From Agaricus subrufescens (lineage: Eukaryota; Basidiomycota; Agaricomycetes; Agaricales; Agaricaceae): DNA of 64,000 nucleotides. The notes under the pieces were generated by a model that made no database searches, had not been told where the DNA came from, and saw nothing but the letters and a program-made list of their open reading frames with translations. The stretch lies in assembly GCA_029945375.1 (NCBI GenBank), contig CM057058.1, forward strand, positions 372,001-436,000, in the 5' to 3' direction. Position numbers and translations under genes: made by a program. Below, piece after piece: positions 53,629 through 64,000 of the stretch. The first letter of the stretch is position 1. The number at the start of each line of letters is the position of its first letter.

Positions 53629-55253
53629 ATGTTGATGATGACCTCGCTACATGCGCCTTTTACGAAAGTCTTAATACTCTCCTTCTTTATCTCTGGCGCT
53701 CTGTCTTTTAATCCACATGATTACACGAGAAAAACTGTGCACTGTGACGCGGTTCAGCGAGAGCCGCCACGACAAATGAAAATTGAATTGAGTACATATA
53801 TGCGGAGATTTGTGATAGTTTCATGACAAATTGACTTGATTTCATAGGTTATGTTGACGTTAATGATAAAACCTCCGATACTATTCTTATGGTGCATGGG
53901 TGGCCGAGTGTTTGGAGTACTTGGTCGAGGCAGATTGACAGTCTGAAAGTCAGTGAGCGCATTGACCGACGTCGACAAAATTTTGACATTTTTCTATTCA
54001 GGGCGAAGGTTATCGTCTGTTAGCTCCTGATATACGTGGATTTGGGCATTCGTCTCATACGGAAGACTTTAAGTCATCGCATACAATGGGCGATATTGTC
54101 CAAGATTTGACTTGTATCCTCGGACATGCCGGCGTACAATCTGCTATCTGCATGGGGTTCGATCCTGGTTTTTTTTCCATTTGGAAATTAGATGTCGCTT
54201 ATGGGCTTTTCCCTCGGTATTAGGCATGATTGGGGTTCACAAGTCTGTTATGAGGCGGCGCGTATGCGACCAGATATCTTTACCGCGGTCGTTGCCACAG
54301 CTATACCGGTGACTGAACTCTATCCTGCGCCATTAACAAAAGTTTACATGTGATCAGTACATTCCCTCAGCTGGACCCTATCTATCAGTCAAAAAGCTCG
54401 TTCCTGCATTCCCACAGCTCGCGTATCAAACATTTTTTGACAGAGAAACGGAGAAAGCGGCGAAAGAATTAGGGCGTGATGTAAGAAGATCACTTCGAGC
54501 GACTTTGCGAAGTATTGCAAGCCCACCGCCAGATAAATTTTTGACGAGTGAAGAATCGTTTATGGATGCCTGGAAGGACATTAAGGAAGTTTGTATTCCT
54601 ATATTTTGGTTCTTTTCTGTGAGGATCATACTGAAGACTGAATTTTGACAAGATTCCGCCAATCCCATTTTTGAGTGAACAAGAGGAAGATTATTTGGTT
54701 AATGCGTTTGAGAGGCAAGGTTTTCTTTACAGTAAGTGATTGCTCTGTCTTAAATTATTGGAATGAATGGCCTTATTATTGTTAGCATTGGGGTTTTATA
54801 CAGAGGAGGTAGGGCTTTCACTGCATTTCCTCAAAATATATACCACTGACCTCCTCAATAGAACAGGCAAAGATCTCATGCCTTCAGTAGCGAACAAGGA
54901 AACCACACGATTTCACAGCCTGTCCTCTCGATACTTCCGACTGCAGTATGTTATTTTATCTCATGATTTTGACATTTTTCTAACAAATATTGCAATATCT
55001 GTAGGATCCCGTCGCCAACTGGGAGCACGCGATGAAGCTCTTGAAAAGCGAAGAGTTTCTTCCCAATTTGACTGTCAAAGTTCGTAATTTTGAGGCCGAA
55101 CCCATTCATAGTTTTGAGACGATGTTATAGATTGTGGAAGCCGCACATTGGCTTCAGCTTGAGAATCCGGAAGAGGTAAATCAAGCTATTAGAAATTGGT
55201 TGCGCACCTTGCGTGCTGGTGCAGAGGAGAGGCGTTTGAAAGATGAATTGTAG
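53629..55253 (+). CDS. Epoxide-hydrolase-like alpha/beta hydrolase, about ten exons
   Basis: Start ATG 53629 gives a hydrophobic leader (KVLILSFFISGALSF), probably a signal peptide. First exon 53629-53791, second 53848-53948, further exons to TAG 55251-55253; all junctions I checked are in phase. Motifs: HGWPSVW (oxyanion, after MVHG), APDIRGFGHS, nucleophile MGHDWGSQV, cap region with SVKKLVPAFP and SPPPDKFLTSEESFMDAW, acid near TADPVANWEH, and catalytic His in VEAAHWLQLENPEEV. This is the standard triad order for soluble epoxide hydrolases, which open epoxides with water. Numerous short introns. A Tyr in the cap was not checked, so haloalkane-type or other hydrolase is possible. Confidence 0.85.
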
Positions 55254-56843
55254 ACTATACTTATTATATGTGGAGGGTAGCTAATTATAAAGGATTGGCA
55301 TCGTACTCGCCCTTACTTGATCCTGCGGTGAGGAACGTTTGAACAGCTAGTTGCAAAAAGTTTTGGCATGTGGTATGCCGATCGCATACATGTTGAAATC
55401 GTGATTTAAATATGCCCTGTTGGGGACAACTGTGCTCTTGTGTGTCATGCCTACAAAATTCGGCGGCACTCATGACCCCGCTCTAATTCAAATTCTGCCT
55501 AACTTGTGGTCGTGGAGCCGATTATTGTGATAATCCATCACCATCCTCGTCTACTGAAGAGTCCAACAAATAATTGCCAGTGATGGCAACTAAAAGGACA
55601 CTAATTGTTTTGGCTAGCCTTCTTTTCAAAATTGGTAAAGGCCTTTTATTTGATTCATATCCGATCGCCGAGGTGGAAACACAAAAAAGCGCTATTGTTG
55701 CAATCCCGCAGTGTCATCTCACTAGTTGACAGTTGAGAGCGAGAAAAAGAGAGAAAAGAACATAGCGACATTTCTAGCTAGCGGCCTGATATACAATGAG
55801 AATTTCAATCATTTACGTCATCCGTTGTAGGTTCTATCTATCGTCATGGCACTTTCATCCGTTCTCCTGTCGTCTTTCTACCACCCTCCTGGGGGTGAAT
55901 AGCGGGAATGAACAATAATCGCAGGGTAGCTTCTGCGCAACTAATCTTTGTAGAACAAATTTCCGAGCTCCGGACTGGTAGGAGTTTGAAGTGGGGATCT
56001 TCGACACTTCACGTAAACTCGTAAGTAAACAATAAGGGTTGGGTAAGGGAAACTGAGCGAGAAGGCCCGAGAAGCGCCGACTACCTGAGGACTGGGTACG
56101 TGTAGTTGTCACTAGCCAAGTCAGTGTGACACTGAAGCTTGTGGAGCTTGTATTTGGACTCCCATCTTGTATTCTACCGATCCTGGCATCGTGCTCGAAT
56201 ATCCCCACACGAAGGCGGCCTCCAGATGCTCTGACCGAGCCACGTTGAACAGAAGGTAAGTTATTTTTGTTTGCCGTCTATTGCGGTGGATTGAAACATC
56301 AGAGAGCAAGCACTAGAGAAGCATACCTGTCAGAAATGATGATGTACGCTTGAAGCGGGGTGGCATCCCCAATGGGAAGAAAACACATCGAGGCACAGAT
56401 CACTTTTGTTTTGCATATGTTTGTTCTTTCCATTTTTGTGCCTTGACTAGTGGCCGACCCGAATGTGCGAAAATTAGGAACGGGTATTGTTCTTTGCTGT
56501 ACAATATGGCGCGGGTAACCCTACAGTCGCCAGTTGCTTCTCGACGCAAAAACAAAGGCGGGATATTTAATGAGGCGTCAGGAAAAATGTCCTTGCCATC
56601 ATTGAACCATAACACCGGTCCGGCGTCAATCCTGTTCTGCCTCGAGGCAACCTTCCAAACGAGGCTTCGCACCTCATTGCGTACCCACCGTCCTCAACCG
56701 AACGTCGTCCACGTTGGAAACGCATTCTGCGTATAAGTTTTCTTTTGACATACTGTCACTCCTCTCCTCTCTCTCCGACATCCTTCCGGGCTCAGGCAAA
56801 CCCATAGCCTTATCTGACGACCTCCTATCCGCCCCAAGCACCC
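55254..56843. other. Intergenic region
   Basis: About 1.6 kb without a supported gene. ORFs at 55855-56208 (minus) and 56350-56736 (plus) have no recognisable features. Pyrimidine-rich tracts near 56740-56800 suggest the promoter of the next gene. Confidence 0.45.
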
Positions 56844-59800
56844 ATGACTAGCCACGGACCGCAGCGTACTCGAAGCATTCGGGTAGCACAAGGGCATACA
56901 GCAAATCAAGGTAACGATCATTCATCCAATCGCGCCCTTGCTGGGTCGATCGTGCGGCATCTGTCCGACGATATGGCTCATGCTGTGAACAAAAGGATGA
57001 TTTTTTCCCGCTTACTTACGGTACCTTTTTTTCCCTTTTTTTTTTCTCAGGAAGCATTGGTCAAACCATCTATCCTCGTGAATCCTCACCATCCTCAGCA
57101 TTGCGGGAACGATCTCGGCCCCCAGCAACTGTGCCTCCCGTGTCACAAATGTACGCTTCGCAAGCCATTGCACAACAAATTCCTCCTCAAGCGAGCCCGA
57201 CTGGCTCTTCCAACTCACGGCCCTCGCCACCAACAAACAACTCTCTCCCACGTCACCTTCCAACGCCTCCGCAAGCAACCACCTCACCGAATGAAGTTGG
57301 AGTGAACCCCTCACTTTCGCAGATCTTACCAAATCACGCTAACAACGGAACCCACTACACTCATGCCCAAGTTGCGCTACTTAGAAGGTATCAAAACTCC
57401 GATCACGACTATCACATCACACCAGAGCTGTTGCGCGAAATCGATAGGGCCGACCAGGAACAGGCACAAACGCAAAAGAGCTATCACATCACACCAGAAC
57501 TGTTGCGCGCGATCGAAAAGCCTGACCAAGAACAAGCACAAACACAAAACGGATCTCCTGCATTCTCTAATTACTCACGGAATGACTCCGCCACACCCCC
57601 TGACCTCGGCCAAGATAGGATCCGCGTTGCTGAACGGACAAGCCCAAGCTTGGACCCACGACGCCGAGATACGCTTCCTCCGAGGGAGAGTCCGACGGTC
57701 CGGCAACCTCATTCCCCATCCACTTTTGCGCAACCACAGACCTCTTTGTCAGATCGTCTAGCAACTAGCTCGTCCGCCCGCTCGTCCCCGTTTGAAGGAG
57801 GATCATCCGGCGAGACCTATACAGCCTACATGGCACGTGATTCTCCTCCAGTACAAACACGCAGACGTCCCGTTACTGTAGCGAGCGTGAACAACGAGCC
57901 GCGTGGTCGATATGGAGTGACGAATCAGAGCCCACCGTTGCAAAGCCGCCCCACCGCTGTCCGTTCTCTGCCTGTTCAGGAAGAGGACGACCCTCGAGTC
58001 GGCAAAGATGATCCTTACAGTGGTGTGGAACAATTGGCCAATCCATCCCGCCACGATTCTTCTCCCATTCCCTCGTCTGATGTCTTGCCCGAAGGCAATA
58101 AACAACACTTTGAAAAGACTTCGTCTGTCCTAGCCCGCCAAGATCATTTTTCCGATGAGTCAGATGACGATGGAGCCAAAACACCGAGGTCACCTAGTGT
58201 CGGTCTTCCTGACAAAAATGTGCACATAGCACCTCTAAGCGCTCGGATTTCCGCCAGGATGTCAGGGCGTACAGGCTCTATGGAACAGCTTGGTCTTCGC
58301 GGTATCGAGGAGACAATCCAACAGTCTAGCTCGAACGTCACTCAGGCACCTCACAACCCTTATCGTGGGGGACAGCACGCAGTCCAGCGGAAGCTCAGTG
58401 TAGATCCAAACCATCAGTATCAACCAGCCCAGTATTATGCCGACGAGTCTAGCCCTTATTCTGGACTTTATCACACTGGGGGACAATTTCATCCGGACGA
58501 GTACTACGCCTATGGCGACCTTTCCCAATATTATTATCCCGAAGCCCATTATGCCGACAGGCCTCGGCCCGATGCGCCTATTCCTCCCACACCCCATAGC
58601 CAGACCACAGCCCCTTCTCCCGCTTCTTTCTCGCATATGTATCAGCGTAATGGGAGAAATTATGTGACGCCTAGCCCAGTTCCCCTCGCCGGTTCACCCT
58701 ACCCCGCCCCATTTGAACACGTTCGTAGGAACGTCAACATATCGAGGAACGCTCGCCCACAAGTATATGATCCCCACGACCCTAACTTCGATATCAACTT
58801 GGTCAGAGAGCAAATTGCGGGTCAATGGCAAAAGTTTGCTCAGAATACTCATATGGCTAGTATGTCGGATTCAACCTTCTCGCCTTCGACTACGCCTTTC
58901 CAAGGTAACTTCGCGCCATGGGCTCACCTACATGCTCGGAGGACTCTCGGACGCGCCTTAGATTTGCGTAGTATGCAATCTAGTCCCGCCCTGGAACGCA
59001 TAGAAAGACATGAACGCCCTCCATCCGCCGTTTTTCGCAGCAAAAAGAAACAACATGCCAGCAAACTTAGCACTGAGGTTGAGATTAAATCTGTTCCTCC
59101 TCGTGTTCAAAGTACACAGCCACGTGATACCAGTCCCGAGCCGTCTACATCGGGCGAAGAGACTGCGGGAGAAGAACGTTATACGTCAAACACTCCAAAC
59201 GGGAATGGCTTGGTCCAGGATGACGGAGATGGCGAATGGGTAGACGAGGGTGATGAAACTGATGAGGACGATCTTTTGGAGTTGGAATACCATCCATCCT
59301 ACGTTAAGAATATATCGAAGAGGCGTAGGCGATGGGAGAATGGCTGGGAACGTCTTCTTGAAGCTGTAAGTCACGTAATCCAACTGAATGGACATAACTA
59401 ATCTCCAGGGAATGTTAGTTCGAAGCTCTGGATAGACAGACTGATGCGACTATGGTATTAATGGCGGCCCCTTCTCATTCCACCAAGCTCTTCACTGTTC
59501 GATCTCGTTGTATTCGGCGACAAGCGAGGCAGCCGAATGCACCTGATATGACCCCTCTGAAGGTCGGCTTTAAGCGTATGGCCACTCACCGGCGCAAAAC
59601 CCGATCATACCCCCAAGCATCGCTTGCCGAGAAAATCCGAGAGTCATCTGGGACCCCTGGAGAAGCTTCTGATGGTAGTGAAATGGACCTGAGACGTGCG
59701 TACGAAACGGCGCTCAACAGCCTTTCTGCGTTTGAAGGTATCTTCGAAGAGAGAGAGGCACGATGGTCGGAAGAGATGAGAAGGATCGGCGAGGATCGGG

Positions 59801-59886
59801 AACGCATGGATTTGCTGCTCAGACAAATTCTTGGTGCCAATCGCTCATTTTCAGATATGACGACCCCCGATGCACCTCTCCTTTAA
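56844..59886 (+). CDS. Long disordered protein with short helical ends, three exons
   Basis: Exons 56844-56910, 57051-59365 and 59419-59886 sum to 950 codons (949 residues plus stop). The first intron is 140 nt, the second 53 nt. Most of the protein is disordered, Pro/Ser/Gln-rich, with a two-fold repeat YHITPELLR(E/A)I...DQEQAQTQ (about residues 125-165) and a Tyr-rich region (YYAYGDLSQYYYPEAHY). Conserved-looking parts are FDINLVREQIAGQWQKFAQ, the acidic DEDDLLELEYHPSYVKNISKR, and the C-terminal ENGWERLLEAFEALDRQTDATMV followed by a coiled coil. Not recognised; a scaffold role is only a guess. Confidence 0.82.
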
Positions 59887-62571
59887 GTGATGGATGTGTA
59901 ACGCAATTATCAATCACGTTGACTATTCACACTCATTACTTTCGGCATTATTCATGGATTACACTTTCTGTATGTACAAAACCGGACTAATATCAACCTT
60001 TAGAGTGACGCGCCAACTTGACTCGCTAAGCAAATCTGACAGTGTGGGACACAGCAGCGTGGCTCCAACATTTGAACTGTTCAGCTATGCTTGTTTCAAG
60101 ATGTGTACCAAGGCTTTCGTACGTAAGAGCCTTATCTGACTACTCGCCTCCCTGGCCCTTCTAGCTAACAGACCCAAATGGAGTTCATGCCCACCGCCCC
60201 TGCGTACTCTGGTCCATCTCATTAATTAGGTGTCCTCCTTCGGTACCTCTGGATGGTCGTACAATGAGTCTCGACGACTGTCTATACCACTTGGATAACA
60301 CCAGGTTCATGATTATTGACAGCTGCCAACACTGTGGGAACAGCTGGTTACCGGCTCCATCATTTTTCCGATCATAAGGTCCTTCGACATCTGATATTTG
60401 TTATAAGCTACTTTTTTTCTCCCGGTGACGATGAGTAACTTCTGAAAGACAAGGTTTGTTCGCCTCGAAGAGTGTCGAAGTACTGGTGTCGAAGAGCTGT
60501 ATAAGCTCGGAGCACATGTGAGAATCGATTCGTTCCTTGTGCCAGCTTTTTCCCTGGTAATTGTCTGTTCTCTCAATTACCCGATCAAAGAAGATTCACT
60601 AACACTCGTTCTAAAGACAGTGCACCGGTACATGTTTCAGATGGAATCACCTTCATTTACTTTTGCTATAGAAAGGAATTTGATACCAGTACAGCACCAC
60701 AACATCTGGACGTCATCCTTAATTCTGGAGCCGGCGTGCGTTTCTCAATTAAAATTTATTAGGGGCACTTTTCCTGCTGTTCTGGAAGTTGTATCCCTGC
60801 ACAATCATCTTGAGTCCGCGCAAAATCCTACTTGTCGCTGATTGATTAGTAGACCATATGTTTACCTTAATCCCGATCGACTTCTCATGATATTGTTGGT
60901 ATATTTCTGAACTTTCGAATCTCGATGTTTCCGTTGAGATAACTACGACCGTTTGGAACGGTGTGCCTTCCCTTGGTGTGAATAGCACTGGTTGTTAATA
61001 GTGGGAATGCCTCATATGTCTTTGTGTTCGGGGACCTGAATTAGCTCGGAAAACTTTTGGGTGACGGGCGCCATCATTGTTTGATCTTTCAAGAGATATG
61101 CTTATAGACTGGATGCAGCCTGAGGCAGTCACTTGTACCATCGCAGGTGACCATCCTAGCTTCATAACGATTGACAAATAACTATCGTAAGATGGCTTAA
61201 GTTTATAGCAGCTGATGTGGCGCTGGGGATATAATCATACTGTCCTATCACTGATTTTGATCGCCTGTTACATTTAGCATAAGATTAGAACAATCTCGGT
61301 CTATGTCGGGAAGCGCGGGCTATGAGTAAAAATTCTATAGTAGGAAGTATCATGATGTGGTTTGTGGCTCGTGGAGTCCCATTGTGACTCATGGTACACT
61401 ATCAGAGACTTCTAGTAGAGGCTTTTTTGGAGTTGGGTCGCACTCCGGAAAGCGAGCGGCCGGACTCAAGGAAGCAGCGATCAACCTCGTTACCAGAACC
61501 ATTTGTCTAACGACTGGAACTGAAGAAAAGTGGTGGGTCATTCAAATTGTTTTCCAAGGTACCACACTCGTGCGAAAACAATTCCGTTGAAAGTGGCTCT
61601 TGCGTTTATAGCAGACGTTGCCATTGGTGTACCTTTGACCACCCGGGAAGCATCACCAAACAAGTATGGACCTATCCACATAGTCAGAATCTTGATCTGT
61701 CGCCCAGTTCTTATTCCCACTCATGAGCGATGGCCTTGCCCGATTATTCTTCTATGATTCGAAACTTCTCTCTGTTAGTAGCTGATGGGTTTTCTTTGTA
61801 TGCTAACTCATTTATGAATGGTGTTGTGCAATGCACCCAAAAACTTATATAACCTCGAGGCTATAGTTAATTCGCATCAAATTTAGTTCGGAGTGCTTGA
61901 CTCATCAGTATTCACAATCCAACTCTACACCGGTTTCATCATTTTATTATTCAATACTAGCGATGATCTACGAGAATTCACCAAAATAGCATACGTCGGG
62001 GAGAGTAGTACGGCTTGATTACAATGTGCAAGTGGACTTCCGGATGTCAACACGTCTCGTCTATATTTTAGGTATGAAACCGGAGATATGAAATCTGGAC
62101 CGCCTTCATCATTCAAGCAGGGGTACAACAGCACACGACTATAAAACTCTGGGTATCCAAGGTAATAATTACCCAATAAAAACGTGGTTGAAGCACGCTT
62201 TCGATGCGATTGTAAAAAGTGCTTGAGAAGAACAGAATAGAGTTCCCTGACGATGGCACAATCAGATGGTAGGTCATCTGACGTTCTGTGGTACTGTGGA
62301 ACTCGATCAAACTCAATACCCTGCCTGAAAGCCAATGAGGTGACAGACGTCACCCGTGGGCTTCCCTGCAAAAACGTACATTTCGTCCCATGTTCCCGGA
62401 TTAGATTGAACTAGTCAGTCCCAAAACAGATTAATTTTCTTTAGTGGCACCGATGCCTGACTCTGATGGTGGATGTTTGATCCTTGCGCGGGTGACCAAG
62501 GGCTGTGTCAAAACGTCTTCGGGAGGCTTAAAAGTAGAGGTTCTAGTTACCTTCGATCAACGCTTCATTCC
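59887..62571. other. Intergenic region
   Basis: About 2.7 kb. The longest ORF (61925-62371, minus, 148 codons) has no recognisable features and no intron-linked partner was found. Probably non-coding or very decayed. Confidence 0.45.
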
Positions 62572-64000
62572 ATGGAACCCCTCCCCCCTCTCCCTCCGAA
62601 CATTGCCGATCTGTAAGTAACGCTCGTTCGATATTTCGCTTTTTGCAGTGACTGACATGCATGTGCCCCAATAGAACCGGACCTCCGGTATGCCACTTCT
62701 GCTCTAGTCTCGTCAGCGGATGCTCATTTCGCTAGTTCCTTGGTATTCTTCTCAATGGATATTTATTCGGGATTCTGACGCTGCAATACTGTAAGTGAGC
62801 AACAGCTCCTGATACAAATCAGTTATCTGACAATGCGATAGACAACTACCTCTCCTCTTTTCGTAACGACCTGACATGGCTTAGAAATCTTGGTGCGGGC
62901 GATACTTGAAGCTACCATTTTATCACCGCATCTGACAAACGCTCACCGCAGTTCACATCATTTTCTTTTTGGAGTTGGTGCAGACAGTCATGACGATCGC
63001 AGACGGGTTTCACTGGTTTGTCTATGGTTATGGAGACATGAAGAAACTTGGCGAATATTTCCTGGCCAACTTCGATTCGCCTATTCTGTGCTCGGTTATC
63101 GCCTTCATATCTCAAGGGGTGTACTGTTGGAGGATCTATTATCTGAGCCATTGGAAAATTCCCACAATGATAATCCTCGTGGTACGTATCCGACCTTGAT
63201 TTCCACTCGGTGATGATTTTGATCTCTGGATAGGCCGCCCTTACACAAACAGTTGGAGGACTAGGGATTGGCATCGCTGTTCGTCATCAGTTCTCTTAGT
63301 TGTATCATCAAGAAGCTTCTCTGATCTCTTCTTGTCAGAATCAAAAACTCGGCACCATCGAAGAGTGGGATCCAACCTATAATTGCTTTATGATTGTCAG
63401 TAAACAGGATTTTCTTGATGTGATCCAATTGACAAGGTGTGGTATAGCTTTGGTCTGCAGGAAGCGCTGTGGCAGATACATTGATCGCCTCAATGATGAC
63501 ATATTTGGTGCGTATCTGGGAACGATGGGACAAGAATGTTTTACCAATCTACGCAAAGTTACTTCGGTGCAAGCCATTTGAAAGGAAGAGAAGATCTTCT
63601 GTAATGACAAAATTAATCAGATTGGTGATTGAGACGAATATGGCAAGTGGTACGTGCATTTGCTGTTTATTTTTCCTGCCCGATGGTTGATCGAGCTCAA
63701 GCTATGGTCGCCTTGGCTGTCTTGCTAACCACCGTGGTTAAGCCTATTGCACCTCCGGTATGCCAAAGTGTGTTCGAATAATGTTAGTCAGCGCTGATAT
63801 TTCCTCCCCAGAAAACAAGTTACTTTCTCTGTCCGTGAGTGGGCCTTTAAGATAAACACTCTCTGAGGATGCTAAATATTTTTTAGAGGTTATGTGTTGG
63901 GAAAGCTGTAAGTTGAGATGATCAGATTATGGACCTAAAATACTCACTTTCGGCATAGGTATAGTAATTCCTTCGTCACCATGTTGAACAACCGCCAGGG
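62572..64000 (+). CDS. DUF6534-like seven-helix membrane protein, 3' truncated
   Basis: Start ATG 62572-62574 (MEPLPPLPPNIADL), then many short exons. Readable pieces: FLGILLNGYLFGILTLQY, YLSSFRNDLTWLRNL, HIIFFLELVQTVMTIADGFHW, SPILCSVIAFISQGVYCWRIYYL, AALTQTVGGLGIGIA, SAGSAVADTLIASMMTYL, TKLIRLVIETNMASG and near the window end YSNSFVTMLNNRQ. The order of hydrophobic helices and the TKLIRLVIET and YSNSFVTMLN signatures match the large agaric DUF6534 membrane family. Function unknown. The gene runs past 64000. Confidence 0.85.

Noticed and set aside
56350..56736. 128-codon plus-strand ORF
   Set aside because: No recognisable domain, no linked exons, overlaps open frames on the other strand; not supported as a gene.
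61925..62371. 148-codon minus-strand ORF
   Set aside because: No family resemblance and no in-phase neighbour exon found; could be chance.

Overview
The window is a fungal nuclear region, almost certainly from a mushroom-forming basidiomycete (Agaricomycetes). The evidence is coding regions cut by many 41-96 nt introns (GT...CTNAY...AG), a KDZ-type transposase, an F-box gene, a DUF6534-like seven-helix gene and several agaric-type uncharacterised proteins. No tRNA, rRNA or CRISPR array was seen.

1-25139 is a stack of nested LTR retrotransposons, all inserted in one orientation except the youngest. A self-priming Ty3/gypsy chromovirus family is present as copy 3 (gag fragment and 5' LTR, 24058-25139), copy 2 (gag, protease, RT-RNase H, integrase-chromodomain and two extra ORFs, 17929-24057) and copy 1 (1-2702 plus 17011-17928). 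Each younger copy sits inside an older one. Copy 1 gag is split by a 14,308-bp Ty3/gypsy element (2703-17010) with apparently identical 1,351-bp LTRs and a 4-bp CCGG target duplication. That large element is the most interesting object here. Its gag, protease and pol lie in three successive -1 frames, each joined at a slippery heptamer abutting the stop codon, and gag lacks an early in-frame AUG. Between pol and the 3' LTR it carries two complete multi-exon genes on the opposite strand, each with a TATA box.

25140-29290 holds older, decayed pieces: the 3' part of another chromovirus (minus strand), the 3' end of a fourth copy of the self-priming family (plus strand, LTR 28134-28407) and unassigned remnants.

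29291-44858 is a candidate 15.6-kb KDZ DNA transposon. It is bounded by an inverted ~100-bp block and, just inside that on both sides, ~1.4-kb arrays of two alternating palindromes. Inside are a multi-exon passenger gene (minus), diverged tandem repeats, a second passenger gene divergent from the KDZ transposase, the transposase itself (one frameshift and one in-frame TGA near its 3' end) and an F-box gene.

46490-64000 looks like ordinary host DNA: an MFS transporter, a SAM-dependent O-methyltransferase, a conserved agaric protein, a secreted epoxide-hydrolase-like alpha/beta hydrolase, a long disordered protein with coiled-coil ends, and a DUF6534-like membrane protein that runs off the window. 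Several of these have intron chains whose phases add up exactly, so they look functional.
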